DNA of 64,000 bases from Hormiphora californensis (Eukaryota; Ctenophora; Tentaculata; Cydippida; Pleurobrachiidae), in the NCBI GenBank assembly GCA_020137815.1, contig CM035353.1:1-64000 (forward strand), written 5' to 3'. Below the pieces are notes generated by a model. That model was not told the DNA's origin. It ran no database searches and saw only the letters and a program-made list of their open reading frames with translations. Positions 1 to 11,931 of this stretch are shown here, in pieces. Each line of letters opens with the position of its first letter. Within the stretch, counting starts at the first letter, position 1. The translations under genes and the position numbers were made by a program.

Positions 1-1150
1 GTGTCGTACAGATCGAAAAGTGTAAGGCTCGTTTTATTATTGAAATTAGCATTTTTTGTGTAACAGTTTTGACGTCTCCATAAATACATTTTTAGAGAAG
101 GAGCATGAAATTTGGGGATTTGGAGAGGACATGGAGTGAATTGATGTGGAAAGATTTTGAATTGTTTTTGGTTTTGTTTGTAATTTGAGTATTTTCTATT
201 TGTTATACAGCCACAAGAATCATTGGTTTTTACAGATTTCCCAGAACACCTTGGTACACAAATCTAGCTCTGTAGGGTACATCGTTTGAGAGTTAACGCT
301 AATATTTTGTCAGTACGTAGGCAAGGGTAGACGGAACTTTTGACAAATTTTCATCACTAACGAAGTACCTATGCATTTTATGGGGTGTAAAAACAGTGAA
401 AATATCAATATATCAGGACCGGAAATCAGCTAGGATTTAAATAAAAATTTTTTGCGGCTGTTCACCTCCATGTCCTCTCCAAATCCCCAAATTTCATGTC
501 CTATCTCTAAAAAGATTATTGAGACGTCAAAAACTGTTACACAAAAAATGCTAATCAATAAAACGAGCCTTACACATTTTCGATCTGTACGACACACCTC
601 AATAAGGACGCGCCCAAAATTTATGGCCATATAGAGAATCGTTAGACGCAACTTTTGACCAATTACAGTTTCACGTATTTGCGGAACTTGGCCAAATATG
701 GCGTTAAAGTCAAAAAAAAAGAAATCCACCTCAGGCACCGGAAATCAAGCTCCGGATTCAAAAAAATTTTTGTGGCTACTCACCCCTTTGTCCTCTTCAA
801 ATCCCCAAATTTTTATGATCCTATCTTTACAAATGTATTTGAGATGCCAAAAACTCATTTTCAGTTCATTTTTCAAGCAGCTGTAGCAAAAATATGAATT
901 CGACTTGAGAGCTCAAATTGCATATTTGAGGTCTCCTTGGCATGGCCTACAACCCTACGGTGAGAGATGCCTGCACTCGAAAAAAAATTTTGGTTAGCGT
1001 ACCCTTAAGCACTGCGAATAGTCAGTCAAGTTTGACCGAGACGCAGTAAGTGCACCCGGAATAGAGTCAAGCAGTCAAAATCAAACCACACCCAGGGGTC
1101 CCCACACCAGGGAGACTCAACACAAAACCAAGTTGACCCTGGACTGACCC
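1..1150. mobile_element. Partial foldback element (second copy of 14969-16150)
   Basis: The window opens inside a foldback element whose full copy lies at 14319-16150. Bases from position 1 match 14969 onward in direct orientation, and the right end (CCCTTGAATTCG near 1150) matches the full copy's right end. The two copies differ mostly by one-base gains and losses, many in homopolymers, rather than by substitutions. No coding potential is apparent. The left third of the element lies outside the window. Confidence 0.8.
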
Positions 1151-1462
1151 TTGAATTCGAATGCTCATCTAACTATATTAAATGCAAACTGTATGTGATA
1201 ATTTTCACGTGCAAATTGAGTAGTTGACTCGATGGTGTTTGTGAGTTTCTACCGAGCTAGTCTCATAATCGCGGCACAGGGACAGGGAACGAAGTTTTCT
1301 CAAATTTGCAATCGGTACGATCACCCCATGGTTCTCTATAGTTCTCCCAATACAATAAGCATCCTACAAAACATCGGTTAGATCAAATCATACAGATAAG
1401 TAGCAATTTAATACATCAATAGGATCGAAACACACAAAACAATTAATTACTAAATATTATAC

Positions 1463-1691
1463 CTGAACCAGTAGAAAAAGTCCGGCATTCCAATCCCCTG
1501 GAAAACCTTGCTAAACCCAGAATGGTGAAAAATGGCCATGTTTGGTCAGTTAAGTCCACTAAACAGGTTGCAAGGTCGCCAACTCGGTACTGAGAGTAGA
1601 GGACACATTTCCACCGGATATCGTACTTCAAACGATGCAAGAAAAAGGCAGAAAGTCCATTGAAAGTTGAAGTGCTCGAGGACAAAACCTC
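1463..1691 (-). pseudogene. Broken third copy of MFS exon 2
   Basis: This matches exon 2 of MFS copy B (16465-16700) at both splice borders. On the minus strand it keeps the acceptor TTTCAG before GAGG and the donor CAG followed by GTATAA. It is 229 nt against 236 nt in the two good copies, with several scattered one-base indels, so no frame reads through. No matching exon 1, 3 or 4 is present nearby; exons 3 and 4 would lie to the left, outside the window. It is either a decayed paralog fragment or a poorly polished duplicate of the 16465 region. Confidence 0.75.
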
Positions 1692-1956
1692 CTGAAACAA
1701 TCTAAGTTCGAGAAATGCTCAAATTTATTATTTACTAGCGCACCCATTGGGTGCGCCCCCAGTGAGGGCTTTTTGAAACCCACAGGGCTTCGCCGTGTGG
1801 TTGTTTTTGCCACTTTTAACGGATTAACACGGTTGCCATGGCAACTGAAGTGGGAACTATGGGGAATGAATTGTTAAAACTCATTCGAAAATAATAAGAA
1901 AATTCCACTGGAAGTTCCCAAAAGTGTGAGCAACATGATAACAGCTTTGGTTCAAA

Positions 1957-3230
1957 ATGTTTTATGAAGGAGCAACCATTCCTAAAAATTTTTGCTTGTC
2001 GATAATGAGTGGAACAAGACTGAAGGAATTAAATCAAATTCGGGCTCTACTAGATGAACATGGAATCCAGTACTCGCAGAGAATGAAGAAAGCCCACAAT
2101 GGATCTGCTAGGAGATATCTACCAAGACTCACAAAACAACATGGAGTCAGTGGAAAAATGTCCCGAGTGTAGTAAAACAGTAGACAACGGCGTCCAAGGT
2201 GATGGGTGTCAATTGTGGTTTCATTGCAATGTGCTAACACTCAACGATGCAACATTCAAAAACATCGGAAGGTACGGAACACACTGGGAATGTTCACTTG
2301 CGATCAGATTCCATCTTTTGACAAAGTTACTACAAAAATTGAGCTAAAGTGGGGAAATTTTCAAGGCAACCTAGAGTCAACATCAACGAAATTCACGAGA
2401 AGTGTCCTCTTTCCGATCCCCTACTGTTACATTACCCAATGGTAAGGCTTGGAAGAGACTACATTGAGATGATCAAAGATTTATGTGATAAAATGGACGG
2501 ACAAAACTGATCTACAGGGTATCGCTCTAACAGCCATTCATGTAAGTGGCGCCTGCGGTTACAGAAACCGCGAAAAAACAGTAAACACAAAGACAACTTT
2601 GACCTCTTGACCAAAAGATTGGAAAAATGGAAAGATGGGCATTTTATCAGCTATTATCAAGAAGCCACTGCCATTCAGGGTAGGCTAAACTCATCAACAG
2701 CAGGAAACAAAACCGACACAATCTTGCATTCTCAAGACTAATGTTGGTAGGGAGGTGGCAGCAGCTCTCAGACTACTCAGAACAGCACAAGAGGCCCACT
2801 GCAAGTAAACCTCAACTGATAACGACACTGAAGAAAAAACATCAACCGGCCAGAGAATTGCTGTATGTAGAACGATTAGTATCAACCACGATGCACCAAC
2901 ATGCGAACCTGGGAACATGAGCAAACTTGTGGAGGGAGGATACGAAGGGCAGCATGTATATAAGGAGGGTGCGGACCAAGTGGGATGGATAACAATCTAT
3001 GGAGACGCATGTTGACATCGAAATCTTTTGGACACAGTACGAACGAACTGAGCGAATCTATAGCAAGGATGACGAGACGATTATGCGTTGAATTTGTTGA
3101 TACAGGGACTCTTAATTCATATTAGTTGTAGATTGATAGGATTAGACAAGAAACCAGGTGTTAGAACCTATTGGAATGGGAGATTATGAGATCGTATTAT
3201 AATTTCTTTGAAGCAAACAATCGACTGAGT
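1957..3230 (+). pseudogene. Frameshifted SAP-PHD-RT retroelement, 5' part
   Basis: This is the direct counterpart of 16960-17939. The start (MSGTRLKELNQIRALLDEHG), the PHD-finger cysteines and the KKH segment are all recognisable but spread over three frames by one-base indels. Unlike the 17-kb copy it is not interrupted at 17939. It continues past the EPG segment into what looks like the start of an RT domain: an out-of-frame match to RLIGLDKKPGVRPIG can be pieced together near 3120-3190, and the same segment occurs in the minus-strand element as RLVPLSKKPTGIRPIG. Similarity fades after about 3230. Confidence 0.7.
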
Positions 3231-6200
3231 TCTAGAAAGTCAGCATATTTTTGGAGTTAATTATTGAATTGGAAAACTCGTTAAAGGTACTGTCCTTAAA
3301 ATTTGTTAAAACTCATCGAGTGCTTTTCAAATAACCGAATGCGACTCAAATGTTGTTTGATTCCGTCCCAGATTGTTTGTACAAACGTTCAAACTTGCGA
3401 GCGTGCTGATCTCGCACATAGATACATTCCTTGTAATTTAGTTTCAGGCTTTTTCACAAACTTTAGAAGTGTGATACTGTTGGTGAAAGGTTTCCGAATC
3501 TTTATCGCGCCATCTGCAGAGGGGTCATCTAGTGGATAATCCTCATCTTATCTGAGTTCTTTGGTCACCATACCTTCATTAATCGTAGGTTTTGTGATAG
3601 GGTCTGTATGGCTCAAGGAGTTGATAAATGAAAGGGGAACGATTGGTCACACAAGTCACAAGCTAACATTTGGTAAAAGAAATGAAGATAGTTGTCCCAT
3701 ATATACCATGGCATGACATCGAAAGAAATAGTTACTGCAGTTAGGACATTTATTTTCATAGGTTTCCGAGAAACAGCTTGGTTCGTAATATTATCAAACA
3801 TTTGGGTTCTGGTTTAGCATTTCAACGAATGTTCAATTAATGAGTTTGATTCCTAATGGCGTCCACAAGAAGGTTCTCGCGATCTGTTAGATCGCTTTGC
3901 TGATATCAGCGTCAATAAGATCATGCTTGAAAGCAACGCAGTGTAGCAAAGCATTGGTATGTATTTTCTCGGTCCGAAGATTCGCTATCAGATGAGATAT
4001 ATCTGAGTCAGACTCTGGATCTGAAAATACACTTAAGCCATTTTTCTTAGGACGACTCGTGACGCGTATAGATCTCGGCATAACTAAAAATGAATTGAAC
4101 GCAATAGCAATCTCTTTATAGTTCCAACTAGCTATTACTGTTCTGGTGTTGTTCCGGTGTTGTTCCATTGAATCACAATATGTTCCGTTGTTGTTCTTTG
4201 TAATTTCACTGTTTCCATTTCGTCCTTTTAATGAAAAGTCACCGGAACACCAAGAACACTACGAATGATAAAGTAACGACAAAATCATTTTTCAGAACAC
4301 CGGTGTAAAAATACGTTTCCTAGTTTATGTGTATCTACTGCATGTTTTCGTTTGTGAAACAATTTTACAATATTTTTACTGTTCCGCCGTTGTTCCGTTC
4401 TAATATCCATGTTCTTTTGTATTTCTCATATTCTTATTTAACGAAAAAAATGTTCCGTTGACGTTCTTTTTAATTTTCACCGTTCCCGTCTCGTTCCTTT
4501 CTGGTGGAAAGTCACTGGAATACCAAAGAACGGTAAGAATAACAAAAGAACACTAAAGGAACGCTGGAGTACATTTATTATTTGTATCAGAACACCTGGC
4601 ACGAGAAAAGAGAGAGAAGTTATATGCATTGTGTAGGAGTGTGATGTGGTAGGGGTGAGATCACTAACACACAGAAATTTCAAACAAAAATTGACAACTC
4701 CCAATCGTGAATGTGGGCCCTTGTCAGCGCCAAAATAAATTCCATGGCCCTTGCCGGCGCAGGTGGTATTCTACCAAACAGCTCTTGCCAGCGCCGCATA
4801 ATTTTGGTAATTAGAAGTCACGTGACATGCACATACAAAATGGTGCCCCAGTTAGGGCAAAAAAGGGGTCCCAACTGTGCACACTATACTACTCAATTAT
4901 TTTTGCATATTTAATCACATTCACAAAGCAATGGCCATAAATACCTAAGAGGGAGACAATAATATACACGCGATAGTAATTATTTCTCTGTTTCTTTGTT
5001 CTCTTAACAGCAGAGAGTTAATTCCCATATAGTATGATTCACAATAGTGTGAATCAATCACAATATGAAAGCTGGGTATAACGATCTCACAAAAGGACAA
5101 AATATAAACAAATCAATCAACAAATACCTAGTATACTAATTGTTGATTTGATGGTGTATAGTATAGTATCAGTAGTATCACCACTATAAAAGTTTGAAAA
5201 AAGAATCTGATTCTATTTAGAAAATGTTAGAAACGATATGTAAGTTCTCAGTCTCACGATCAATTTGCAAATTACAACTTTAGTTCGTGCTTCTCGATAA
5301 GAAACAATACCAGTTCTTAATGAAGCTGCACCAGCTGTACTTATGTATATTGAAATTTGTAGTTGGATGTTCCAGACACACTACCATGACAGAATCTGAT
5401 ATAGATAGCAGGAACCGACGACACAAGTAAAACAACCAATCAGAATCGTTATTTAGGTAACGTGACTGGTTATCAGCCAATCAGGGACCAGTATTTCCTG
5501 ATTCGGTCGGTTCCTGGTAGATATAGACACTTGGATTACTAGCGAGACATGTAGAAAAATAATTTGAGAAGAAGGCAGTCGCCTAGTGAAATAAAAACTA
5601 GGGAGAAATGTCGACCAACAAAAAGGGGGGGGGGTCAGAGCGTATAAGAATGTGGGAAAATGAACCAGAGCAAAAGAGGCAACGGAGGTGGAGAAGAGAT
5701 AGAGGGGGGTGAACGGGAAGAGGAGAGAGAGACTAGAGAGAGAGAGAGAAAGATAGAGATAGAGAGAGCAGAAAAATGACAATATACCAGCACGTGTAAC
5801 GGAGGGAACACGCCTTAAGTGGAGCTCTCAACGATTTACACACTTGTATATAATGAAGGTGGTATACACGTTCCGGCAAGAGGCAGCAGGGGGAGAGCAG
5901 CTGCAAGGCAAAACTAAAATGATTCCGGATTCTTTGCTTTTCCAAGTCATATTAATTTAGTTGAATAAAAATATGAATAATTTAAGGATTAACGCCCGCT
6001 AGATGGACTGTGTGCAGAGAAGTTACGATTATAACCGCATATAAATATGAGTTGAGATTAGAGAGGGTGGGGAGAGAGAAAAGAAATCTGAACGTAGAAT
6101 GAAAATAAACCGAAATTGATGAAAAAAGGGAGAGAAATGCAAAAATAGGAGGGGGCGGAGGAGGATAGCGACAAAGGTTGAAACAAAAGAGAGCTAGATC

Positions 6201-6506
6201 ATGTAAACAGGAAGGATGAATCAGGGGATCGGAGCAACGGCATTTACATGGAGCAAGCGTGTGTGTTTGGTTGGGAGAGTAAAAATATGCTCAGATATTC
6301 ATGAGAGAAAGAAAATGAAAGAAAGAGAGACGTGAGAGAAAGAGAAAGAGAGATAGAGACGGATAGAGGGAAAATGAGCAATTACAGAATGCACCACCTG
6401 CAGCAGATGCTGAGTAAAACAGGGAAAACACAGAGTACACACCACATGCGGATGACACATGGGTCAAAAGGAGAGACACAAAATGAGAATTAGCATGATT
6501 CTAAGA

Positions 6507-6523
6507 TAGAGAGAGAGAGGAGG

Positions 6524-6570
<47 letters not shown>

Positions 6571-6632
6571 AGAGACGAGAGAGAGGAGAGAGGAGAGAGA
6601 GAGGAGGAGAGGGGGGGGGGGGGGGGGGGGGG
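6507..6632. repeat. GA microsatellite ending in a 22-base G run
   Basis: Interrupted (GA)n runs into an uninterrupted G tract at 6611-6632. The proline- and serine-rich ORFs read from the other strand are artefacts of this simple sequence. Confidence 0.9.
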
Positions 6633-8539
6633 AGCGATGAAGCAGGAGAATCTGACATTAGCATCACACACAGCTGGGATCAGTGACTTATTATGAAGAC
6701 ACCGTAGGTACTGCAGGTGAGCACACATGTATTTCCTGAGACTCACAGACACATGCAATTGGGACCCCCGCAATCTCAATTCAAATAAAACTGTGTATTA
6801 AATGAGATTGGAGCAGGGAGCTACACAGCTATATATAGGGCTATATATGTAAGGTTATAAATTATATAGCTAGTTGTTTACTATCGAGACAATAAGAATA
6901 TTACGAGAAACAATTCTATGAAGTTCTCTGAAATCCATTCTTCATTGAGCGACTTGATCATGATCATCAATTGTATAATTGTAACCCTAAAAATTTCTAT
7001 TGACAAAATTAAACAGAGCAATTTAGTTATACACTATGATTCAGATAATTGGCAGTAAATGAAGTTCAACATAAACAAGTTATAGAATTATTCAGACCAA
7101 CACAACAAATCGCTGCTGATTCTTTAGCTGTCAAAGAAATCGATCTAATTTCTAATTTTATATTTGAATCTTACAATTGCTACGAATTATTCTATGGCAT
7201 TACAGAGCTAAATACATTCATATAGAGACTATAAATATAGCTGACTTGTCTTGTACGAGCTAGTCGGAGGACATTTTGCATATAATTGTACGTGCATGGT
7301 CGCATGGAATTCCTACTAGTAGGGGAAAAAACAATTATAAACAGAGGGAGGGAGCAACAAACATTTGGTCTATTCTAGTTGAAATTACAGGCCAGATCTG
7401 ATTTATTCTAGTTTAATCCGGAAACCAGAATGATCAAAGATCAGAAACATGTTCTAAAGAAAGGTTGGAATCTGCCTTTGATCTAGAATTGGAGAATGAT
7501 GAAAAATAGGCCATTATATATAAGAAAATATGTAACAAACTGTCAAACTAGCTAGTAGAGTGTATAGTATAATAGAACCAATCTCTATACTCCAAGTTAT
7601 TAATAATGATACTGGGTCAAAATACTAGAAATCACTATATAGATCAGCACACTATAAAAAATAGTCACCTCTCACTGGGGTAGATTTCCCTTAATTCTGT
7701 TTCATAGAGAGATGTTGAGTAAGTAGACTTACAGAGTACTTACTAATTATACTAACTATATTGTATAGGGCGGCACAGTACCTACCTGACGGGCAGGAAA
7801 CTAGTATATAGTGGACAGTGGTATAATGGTATATTGACTGTGAGATATACAACATGCTCCATGAAGCAGACCGGTTCACAAGTGTGCAGTGTATAATAGA
7901 GATTATTATATAAAGATTGCTGTAGCATACTCTCTCTATTACTATGGAAGTGATCTATTAGAGTGATATAATTGGAGAATCTTTCTTGACTCACTAGCCC
8001 TGTCTCTATATTCTCTCTCTGTTTTATCTGTCTCTCGCCGCGCTCTCTTCTATCTATATCTACCTATTATCTATCTTTCTTCCTTCCTCTGCATCTGCCA
8101 TGGAATCTTTGTGGTCGCACTCCGCGATTACGCAAGATTACTGGTAATCCCCTTCCAATACAGATCACAATGATTTAATCCGTAATTAAAAAAATTGCCG
8201 TGGAACATTCACGCCCAAATGGAACTGACTTCGAACGATTCAAGTACATTATATGAAATAACCATGCGCTAAAGTGGTGAACGTAATTGCCAATTCATTG
8301 AAAAAAATATGTTTATTAATGGACACGTGCAGCGTGCAGAGTGGCATATTACGAGAACCACGGAATTGTCTGTATTTGTAGAATTGCATGCACAGACAGA
8401 AACATACACACATGGATGAGGAGATCTCTCTTTACGAGATATTATAACTAACGAAAGAGTAGAAATCTAAGAGCCACACATGTGGTTGGGTGTTGTGTGG
8501 TGAAGATAGTGAAAATAGTGAGACAATGATTTAACGATA

Positions 8540-8625
8540 GAGAGAGACAGAGACAGAGAGAGATATAGAGAGATAGAAGGAGAGAGAGCGAGAGAGAGAG
8601 AGCGAGAGAGAAAGATTGTGAGAGA
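8540..8625. repeat. Interrupted GA microsatellite
   Basis: Purine-rich (GA)n with occasional C and T interruptions. It lies about 400 bp beyond the 3' end of the minus-strand MFS copy A gene. Confidence 0.85.
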
Positions 8626-8794
8626 AAGACATGACTGAGCGAGACATTTGCAATCGAAGGAAATGAGATTTCCAATTATTCGCCAATGAGCCAATGACGT
8701 ACCTCTGATCAGATATCATGAACACATACCACATCTGCTCGTCAAAAAATGACATACTCATAGGCTGTTATCACACATTCTAATATGAGTCAAG

Positions 8795-9020
8795 ATAAAC
8801 GACAGTGTCATAAAAATTTTGTAATGAATTGTTCGGAAGTCAACAATTAAGAAGAATATCTTCCTATGGAGGGCGTAGGTTAACTTTAAATATTCGAGTC
8901 CGAATTATGATTCTTTTCTTTACTGTTGTAATGCTAAAATAAAGAAAAATCATTAATGATGGCAATGATGATTGCACACTAAAATGTGTCAGTGTCAGTA
9001 CATATATCAGGACCACATCC
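8795..9020 (-). repeat. 3' flank of MFS copy A, duplicated at 12306-12492
   Basis: The stretch downstream of the copy A stop codon (GTGTCATAAAAATTTTGTAA onward) is repeated downstream of the copy B stop at 12306-12492, with indels. This shows the tandem duplication includes at least about 200 bp of 3' flank and not just the exons. Confidence 0.8.
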
Positions 9021-10582
9021 TCACTTCACAAGACGGGGTACAATGAGAAGTACAGTCATCAACATCCAAGTACCAAGAGTAACGATCAGGGTGGCCCTTT
9101 CTGACCTCTCTGGTACTGTTACCCCGGAAATAGCACCACCAAGAATCGCAGAGATATTCATTACAAAGGCATAGACAATGGAGGACCTCTCTCCCAGACT
9201 CCTCATCTCCACGCCCCATCTTCTGTACAGTTCGAACTTGTATGTGATACACATGTTCACTATTGATGCGTCTCCGAACCCGGCAATTAGAGTCCCCAAC
9301 TCAAATGATCCGGGGAAGGAGTAGAAGGAGGTTGTACAGGAGTACATCAGGGAGGCACCGTTGTAAAAGAGGAAGTTTCCACCGAGCATCATCCAGAAGA
9401 CAGTGGAAATCTGACCGGATGTAACGCTTAGACCGATACTTGAAATAAGGCTGAACACATTGACCAAGTTCACCATTAGGGCAGTATTCGTGGTGTTTGT
9501 TTCACCAGCCAGGCGCATACGCTCCGGGATGGCAGTTATCAGCAAGATGAAGCAGAGGTTGTTTACAAAAAGTACAATGTCAGGCAGAACAAACGCCAAA
9601 GATTGAACAGTTGAAAGTTTATCTATCGGGCTCTCAACCAACAACTTCTCTTCCTCTGAGGAAGGCCTACTTTTCGTTGATTCTGAATCCACAATATCGA
9701 CTTTTGCATAGTTTTCGTCTGGAGACTTCGGAAGCCACGGTAAAAACAGGATTGGTAAAAGAAAGATACCTGGTTAAATTAACTCTATTATGGTCAAATA
9801 TTTGGTAACAGAAATTTGTTGGAAAGGTGACCACCATTGTTTTCAGAAAATTCTCGAAACTCTCTCCATCTCATGATATTAAAAGGGTTTCAAAACAAGG
9901 AATTGAAGCGTTTACCTGCCATTCCAAGGCCGACAGCAATCCACGAGTAGAGTTGGTATAACTCGGCTCCGATTAATGTTCCACCTATTGTTCCGATATG
10001 CATAGAGCCACTTATTAATCCGATTTCCATGGGCCGATCTTTGAAGTGTAAATCCACTATCTCGCCCTGACAAAACATTTGTTTTATGCGATAAAATCCA
10101 TGACCAGGTAGTATATTATATACCTGAACCAGTAGAAAAAGTCCGGCCATTCCAATCCCCTGGAGAAACCTTGCTAAACCAAGAATGGTGAAAATGGCCC
10201 ATGTTTGGTCAGTTAGGTCCACTAAACAGGTTGCAAGGGTCGCCACACTCGCTATTGAGCAGTAGAGGACACATTTCCACCGGATACTGTACTTCAAACG
10301 ATGCAAGAAAAAGGCGGAAAGTCCCATAGAAAGATGAAGTGCTCCGAGGAAAAAACCTCCTGAAACAAAGTTCGAGAAATGCTCAAATTAATATCAATAA
10401 GCATTATATATGCGTGTATAATGGCTCGGCAAGTGGAGTTACATACCAGCAACATCGTTCAGGTTCTGAGTTCGGAAATATTCAAGTTGAAACATGGCCG
10501 TGTGAGTACGGCATGAATTAACCACAACGTTACCAAAACAAGCAAACGCCAGATAAAATACATTTTCGGTTATAAACGGCAT
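9021..10582 (-). CDS. MFS-like multipass membrane protein, copy A (intact)
   Basis: Four minus-strand exons join in consistent phase: 10582-10447 (136 nt), 10359-10124 (236), 10066-9916 (151) and 9769-9021 (749). Together they give 1272 nt and a 423-aa protein. Donors are GTATGT, GTATAT and GTAAAC, and each acceptor ends in CAG. The ATG at 10582 is chosen because copy B has the same ATG with an in-frame stop just upstream. The protein has many hydrophobic segments. An MFS-type glycine-rich run in the first half (ARFLQGIGMAGLF) is followed by GEIVDLHFKDRPMEIG, and a hydrophilic central loop (about aa 200-235) separates two membrane halves, as expected of the major facilitator superfamily. The substrate is unknown; a vesicular or organic-ion transporter is possible. 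Introns are very short (87, 57 and 146 bp). Confidence 0.8.
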
Positions 10583-10816
10583 GACTATAAATAAGGGAAT
10601 AGGATATAATTTCAGCCCCCAATTTTTGAGGGGTTTCTTGGAGAACAAAGGGTCAAACAAAGTTCGTATCACAGGTCGACTAGCTAACAGCTCGTCAGTA
10701 TTATATCCTTGGTTATTGTGTATTACTATAGTATCGGATTGGGAATGGGGTAAGGCTATAGTGCGGTTTTAGGTGGAATATTATCTCATTAGTCATTAGT
10801 GAGAAAGCATGTTGAG

Positions 10817-10963
10817 ATGGGACAATCCGACTATTGGATGCTGCGATGGAAAGATAATAGCTCTCAATAGGGACCGTATTGAGAGCTATTATCTTATTAT
10901 GGCAGCATGCCGCCAAATTCAAACATAATGCTGCGGCGTCCAATTATAGTCGCATTGTCCCAT
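10817..10963. repeat. 147-bp hairpin element near MFS copy A
   Basis: The ends are inverted repeats (ATGGGACAAT and ATTGTCCCAT), followed inward by matching GCTGC/GCGGC arms. The core is a near-perfect hairpin around AATAGCTCTCAATA and TATTGAGAGCTATT. It lies about 240 bp upstream of the copy A start codon and has the form of a small MITE. I could not fix a target duplication. Confidence 0.7.
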
Positions 10964-11264
10964 GGATAGAGAAATCGGCACGTATGTTGAGAGAGATAAT
11001 ATATGTTATGAAACATTCGTCAGCGTCAGAGTTGAGGCTTGAACCTCAATTCAACAAAATTTGTAAATGTAATTTTGAAAGTGGTTTATGTGCATGTAGA
11101 TATAATATCAAAATTTTATTTTATCTTTAAATCACCACAAGCTCACCAAAATTGGTCAAAAGGTGTATTAGGACACCCTGAACAGTGAACACGTTCCTGG
11201 TCTTATCTCCATTTTGGTTGTATTGTTCATACAGCACAACATTTTGGCCTATCTACATGATCAG

Positions 11265-11326
11265 ATGTCTCAAATCAGGTGTCTCAAATCAGGTGTCTCA
11301 AATCAGATGTCTCAAATCAGATGTCT
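11265..11326. repeat. 14-bp minisatellite (ATCAGRTGTCTCAA)
   Basis: Four and a half units of ATCAGATGTCTCAA or ATCAGGTGTCTCAA run directly into the element at 11327. A remnant (ATGTCTCAG) continues after the element's far end, so the element appears to have inserted into the array. Confidence 0.85.
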
Positions 11327-11931
11327 GGGGGGGGGGGGGGGGTCCAGCCCTAAAAAAGCTAAGCTATCGGCCAAAATCAGGGTACCTTTAGCTTTTTTTA
11401 GCTTTTTTTTAGCTTTTTTTTTAGCTTTTTTTAGCTTTTTTCAGCTTTTTTTAGCTTTTTTAGCCTTTATTTAGCTTTTTTAGCTTTTTTTAGGCTAAAA
11501 AAAGCTAAAAAAAAAGCTAAAATTGAGTTTTTAGTGGATTCATATAGGTTCGAATCCCGCTGACGCCAATTTTTTTTAAACTTTTATTATAACGTTTTTT
11601 GAACTTTTTTAAAACTATTTTTATCAAATTTGAATAATATTTTTATCGAAAAAATGTCTCCAGAAAATGGCAGTAGGGGTGGATACAGAAATTGCTATGT
11701 ATGGACATAAACGGTAGATTATGGTAAAAAATGTGCAGGAAATGAACAAATGCAGTCAATAGACGTCCGGAAGGATGAAAATTTAATGGAAAAGTGTCAA
11801 GATGAATGCTGAAAAAACATAAAAAGTAGGGCTAAAAAAAGCTAAAAAAAGCTAAAAAAAGCCAACATAAAAAAGCCATCGACCAAAATCAGGGTACCTT
11901 TAGCTTTTTTAGGGCTGGACCCCCCCCCCCC
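11327..11931. mobile_element. 605-bp MITE with poly-G terminal inverted repeats
   Basis: The left end is a G run followed by TCCAGCCCTAAAAAAGCTA; the right end is its inverse, TAGCTTTTTTAGGGCTGGA, followed by a C run. ATGTCT flanks both ends (11321-11326 and 11932-11937) and is a likely 6-bp target duplication. CAGGGTACCTTTAGC occurs inside both ends in the same orientation. The interior is dominated by TAGCTTTTTT repeats and their complement. It has no coding capacity. A Pol III box B-like sequence lies at 11547-11557, followed by a T run. The superfamily is undetermined. Confidence 0.75.
11547..11577 (+). promoter_or_regulatory. Pol III box B-like motif followed by a T run
   Basis: GGTTCGAATCC at 11547-11557 is an exact B-box. 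The following CCGCTGACGCCA resembles the 3' end of a tRNA gene, and an 8-T run (11570-11577) could terminate Pol III. No 5' half of a tRNA is present, so this is a tRNA-derived remnant inside the poly-G-ended element rather than a tRNA gene. Confidence 0.5.

Larger units (their letters stand above)
3231..8790. other. Gene-poor region with local repeats and GA tracts
   Basis: I find no supported gene here. ORFs are short, overlap on both strands and have no recognisable domain. Two diverged copies of a sequence rich in GTTCCGTTG and GGAACAC lie at about 4130-4330 and 4380-4610, possibly remnants of one repeat. A short imperfect triplication around CCTTGCCGGCGC is at 4705-4795. GA-rich simple sequence lies at 5690-5770, 6300-6360, 6507-6632 and 8540-8625, with a G run at 5622-5634. 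The rest is AT-rich and shows no further structure to me. Confidence 0.6.

Noticed and set aside
3887-4168. 93-aa minus-strand ORF
   Set aside because: No family recognised, no exon structure, and the region contains diverged non-coding repeats.
6291-6779. Pro/Ser/Leu-rich minus-strand ORFs
   Set aside because: They come from GA and poly-G simple sequence; similar artefacts lie at 5453-5782 and 8448-8761.
11500-11577. Full tRNA gene inside the poly-G-ended element
   Set aside because: Only a box B and a 3'-end-like piece are present; no acceptor 5' strand, D arm or anticodon arm.
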